The notes below the pieces were generated by a model. That model was not told the DNA's origin, did not search any database, and saw nothing but the letters and a program-made list of their open reading frames with translations. The position numbers and the translations under genes were made by a program. Of a DNA stretch of 64,000 nucleotides, positions 62,222 through 64,000 are shown in pieces. Origin of the DNA: Mesobacillus zeae (GTDB lineage Bacteria; Bacillota; Bacilli; Bacillales; Cytobacillaceae); contig NZ_QWVT01000018.1 of NCBI RefSeq assembly GCF_003570705.1, positions 84,020 through 148,019 of the forward strand, in the 5' to 3' direction. The stretch's first letter is position 1; each line of letters begins with the position of its first letter.

Positions 62222-62271
62222 TCATGCTCCGCCGCCGCATTCGCCGGCTGGATTACAGCAAGTGTTACCAG

Positions 62272-62299
62272 TTGAAAACCATGTCAGATGTGATATAAT
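62272..62299 (+). promoter_or_regulatory. Candidate promoter of ssrA
   Basis: TTGAAA (62272-62277), a 16-bp spacer and TATAAT (62294-62299). Transcription would begin about 75 nt before the mature tmRNA, through a small hairpin (CTCGG-GACATT-CCGAG near 62334), and be trimmed by RNase P. Confidence 0.5.
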
Positions 62300-62379
62300 A
62301 ATAATTGTCACATCAGTGGCAAACAGCTTTTGCTCGGGACATTCCGAGTTTCCTAACGCCTGTTTATACCATACTATAT

Positions 62380-62739
62380 GGGGACGTTACGGATTCGACA
62401 GGGGTAGTTCGAGCTTAGGTTGCGAGTCGAGGGGATCGGCCTCGTTAAAACGTCAAAGCCTATAACTGGCAAACAACAAAACTCTTTCGCTCTAGCTGCT
62501 TAATAGCACTTTAGCGGTTCGCCCCTCCATAGCCCATGTGGTAGGGTAGCGGACTCAAATTTAGTGGGCTACGCCGGATTCCACCGTCTGAGGATGAAGG
62601 AAGAGAACAACCAGGCTAGCTGGCCGGACGCCTGTCGATAGGCATAAGGATCAGCGAAATGCGAATATGTCGACTACACTCGTAGATGCTTAAGTGCCGA
62701 TGCTTCTGGACGTGGGTTCGACTCCCACCGTCTCCACCA
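62380..62739 (+). ncRNA. ssrA: Transfer-messenger RNA (tmRNA)
   Basis: The 5' end GGGGACGTTACGGATTCGAC and 3' end GGTTCGACTCCCACCGTCTC-CACCA form the tRNA-Ala-like domain (GGGGACG pairs with CGTCTCC; CCA encoded). The tag frame runs from the resume codon GGC at 62468 to the TAA TAG pair at 62501. It encodes GKQQNSFALAA, so the full tag is (A)GKQQNSFALAA with the usual ALAA degron. A TCCACCA/TGGTGGA hairpin with T6 (62733-62764), overlapping the 3' end, terminates it. Confidence 0.97.
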
Positions 62740-62866
62740 TACATATTGTATTGGTGGATTTTTTATTTTTGTTTCTTAAAGCATAAAAATGTCATCTTTA
62801 CACCTTTGTGATCATTATAAATCGTTTATTAAAATTAACTAGTAAATAGCTTTAAGGGAGGAAAAA

Positions 62867-63122
62867 ATGAGTAATCCTTATGATGGATATGAATTATTTG
62901 AGGAAACTTCAAAAGATGGCTTCGTGTATGGAGAAATTAGTGATCACTTTGATTATGATACTGAAGACGGTACTACTTACGGCGACGGTTTTATACAAGG
63001 GGCCTGTTGGAACAAGAGCAGGTGTTATTTGGCAAGTAGAAGACAAAGTTAAATTTACAACGGAAATAGAGCCTGAAAAAGATAGATGGGGAGTATATAA
63101 TATTTGGTTTACCATATTATAG
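62867..63122 (+). pseudogene. Small hypothetical gene with a +1 frameshift
   Basis: The frame from ATG 62867 (AAGGGAGGAAAAA upstream) reads MSNPYDGYELFEETSKDGFV ... TEDGTTYGDG, acidic and aromatic. It then runs into ACWNKSRC and stops. The +1 frame from the same spot (about 62990-63005, near AAGGGGCC) reads VLYKGPVGTRAGVIWQVEDK followed by VKFTTEIEPEKDRWGVYNIW, which looks like a natural continuation. One lost base explains both. Family unknown. It lies in the AT-rich region downstream of ssrA, a common insertion site. Confidence 0.5.
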
Positions 63123-63587
63123 AGCAGTTTAATATTTATTTACCATTCATGCTTATCGAAAAGCCAAGTCTTAACCAATAACTTAACCAATATTGTATGA
63201 AAAATAATGGTCAATAATGTATGAATAGTAATAATGAAACTAATGAAAATTCAAGCCTAAATCCGTTCGCTCATAAACAAAATGAGCGAACGGATTTTTT
63301 TATGAGTTGGCTCCAAAGAAAACTCAATATCCTCCTAATTTAATGGGGGTATTTGTCGGTCTATTGGGAGCTTACAATAAATTACAACTAAAATAAAATT
63401 TTAGAAAATTTAATTAATAAATCATTGACATATACAGGTCAAAGGTCAATTACTTAGAATTATTCACTCGTGCGGCTTTTTGGTTTATTTTCGGTTAACC
63501 GAAGGTTTTACTGGGTATGGAAAACAAAATTTTGTACATGATAAAAATGTTCCTATTACAATGTGGGTACAAAAGGAGGATTTTTAA
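63122..63587. other. AT-rich non-coding stretch with a strong terminator
   Basis: No gene is supported between the frameshifted gene and the Gln-rich gene. A perfect hairpin AATCCGTTCGCTCAT / ATGAGCGAACGGATT with T7 lies at 63260-63301. A scrap at 63316-63397 reads PPNLMGVFVGLLGAYNKLQL and stops, perhaps the end of a lost gene. Confidence 0.45.
63260..63301 (+). terminator. Strong terminator downstream of the accessory gene
   Basis: A 15-bp perfect stem, loop AAACAAA and T7. Confidence 0.85.
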
Positions 63588-64000
63588 ATGGACAAGAAAA
63601 CAGAAAAGAAAATTGAAGCTGTAGCACGTAAGGCAGCGGATACAGAAATTTCTCAAGAATTAAGTGCAATTCAACACCAAGTGCAACATTTACAACAAGC
63701 TTTATCTCAGATGTCCCAATCTTCACAAGGACAGCAACAACAAGGACAGCAAAATCAGCAAGGTCTTCAACATGCCAATCAATTGATGCAACAACTTCAA
63801 CAATTTAGTCAACAGTCTCAACAACAAATGCAACAATCTGATCAGCAATTACAACAAACTATTCAACAAGCTATCCAAACTTTAAATCAAGGCTTACAGC
63901 ATCTTCAATCTAATCAAACATTAAATCAAATCAATCAAGCTATATCCCAAGCCCAGCAACAAATTAAACAAATGGGTAGCCAACAAGGGCAACAAATGGG
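63588..64000 (+). CDS. Glutamine-rich coiled-coil protein, C-terminus beyond window
   Basis: At least 137 codons remain open at the window end, starting at ATG 63588 with an ideal AAAGGAGG site. After a charged start (MDKKTEKKIEAVARKAADTE) the sequence is extremely rich in Gln, with regular hydrophobic spacing (QHLQQALSQM, LMQQLQQFSQQSQQQMQQ, LQQTIQQAIQTLNQGLQHLQ). That suggests a long amphipathic helix or coiled coil. There is no signal peptide or membrane segment. The family is not recognised; spore-coat or surface-layer-like roles are possible for such composition but unproven. Codons are AT-rich compared with the core genes. Confidence 0.65.
   Translation, partial: MDKKTEKKIEAVARKAADTEISQELSAIQHQVQHLQQALSQMSQSSQGQQQQGQQNQQGLQHANQLMQQLQQFSQQSQQQMQQSDQQLQQTIQQAIQTLNQGLQHLQSNQTLNQINQAISQAQQQIKQMGSQQGQQM

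Noticed and set aside
62740..64000. Prophage or integrative element after ssrA
   Set aside because: The setting fits, but no integrase, phage gene or duplicated ssrA end is seen before the window ends, so only the suspicion is recorded.

Overview
The window comes from a Gram-positive, endospore-type Bacillaceae chromosome (Bacillus sensu lato). The evidence is the gene order hprK-lgt-yvoD-ppaX-yvoF, hisZGDBHAFI, trxB-yvcI-rapZ-yvcK-whiA-crh, cggR-gapA-pgk-tpiA-gpmI-eno and secG-est-rnr-smpB-ssrA. Further support comes from AGGAGG-type ribosome sites with frequent TTG/GTG starts, a CtsR box, a CggR operator, a PyrR attenuator and a SigW-type promoter. The species cannot be fixed from the sequence alone.

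Layout. 1-700: start of an HTH regulator (cut by the window edge) and gene debris. 0.7-6.1 kb: nikR plus a complete nickel/peptide-type ABC importer (nikABCDE). 6.1-10.6 kb: a decayed accessory zone with a membrane protein carrying an in-frame stop, a SnoaL-like gene frameshifted at a G8 run, and a scrap yard of WapA/RHS polymorphic-toxin cassettes. That scrap yard holds two C-terminal toxin remnants, two still-intact putative immunity genes, duplicated RHS core pieces and duplicated terminators. 10.6-16.6 kb: a TudS/DUF523 gene, a hypothetical gene, the pyrimidine-regulated codBA operon, a frameshifted chemoreceptor and csbA. 17.1-24.3 kb: uvrBA and the envelope-stress operon yvlABCD. 24.7-29.7 kb: a cytoplasmic-type amidase, a DUF2164 gene, then hprK-lgt-yvoD-ppaX-yvoF. 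29.9-32.2 kb: a gltP-type symporter and an MBL-fold pseudogene. 32.4-39.1 kb: the whole histidine pathway as one operon, with a decayed 69-bp tandem duplication of the hisD tail. 39.1-47.7 kb: a nonsense-mutated NERD gene, a TPR gene, trxB and the yvcI-rapZ-yvcK-whiA-crh operon. 47.7-50.5 kb: clpP (convergent), tRNA-Arg(CCG), sigL and a glutaredoxin. 50.6-57.8 kb: the lower-glycolysis operon under CggR. 58-62.7 kb: secG, est, rnr, smpB and tmRNA. 62.8-64 kb: an AT-rich accessory stretch with a frameshifted small gene and a glutamine-rich protein running off the end.

The most unusual signal is a family of intergenic arrays present at three places (16753-16870, 24337-24457, 40395-40533) in the same orientation. 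Each has two GGGAAAT boxes 20-21 bp apart, then, exactly 12 bp from the second box, four or five GATTCGGACA-type units with a 21-bp (once 22-bp) step, and a conserved half-step terminus with AGACA. It is not a CRISPR and not coding: stops appear in the repeat frame of two copies. The 21-bp step is two helical turns, so protein binding on one DNA face is a natural hypothesis, but function is unknown. A fourth, degenerate, inverted copy may lie at 6137-6210.

A second theme is point lesions confined to dispensable genes (TAG/TGA/TAA stops and homopolymer slips in at least seven loci), while every core gene is intact. Other observations of interest are the cggR promoter lying inside the preceding terminator, a switch-like leader upstream of yvcI-crh, and a promoter plus stem-loop inside the gapA-pgk gap.
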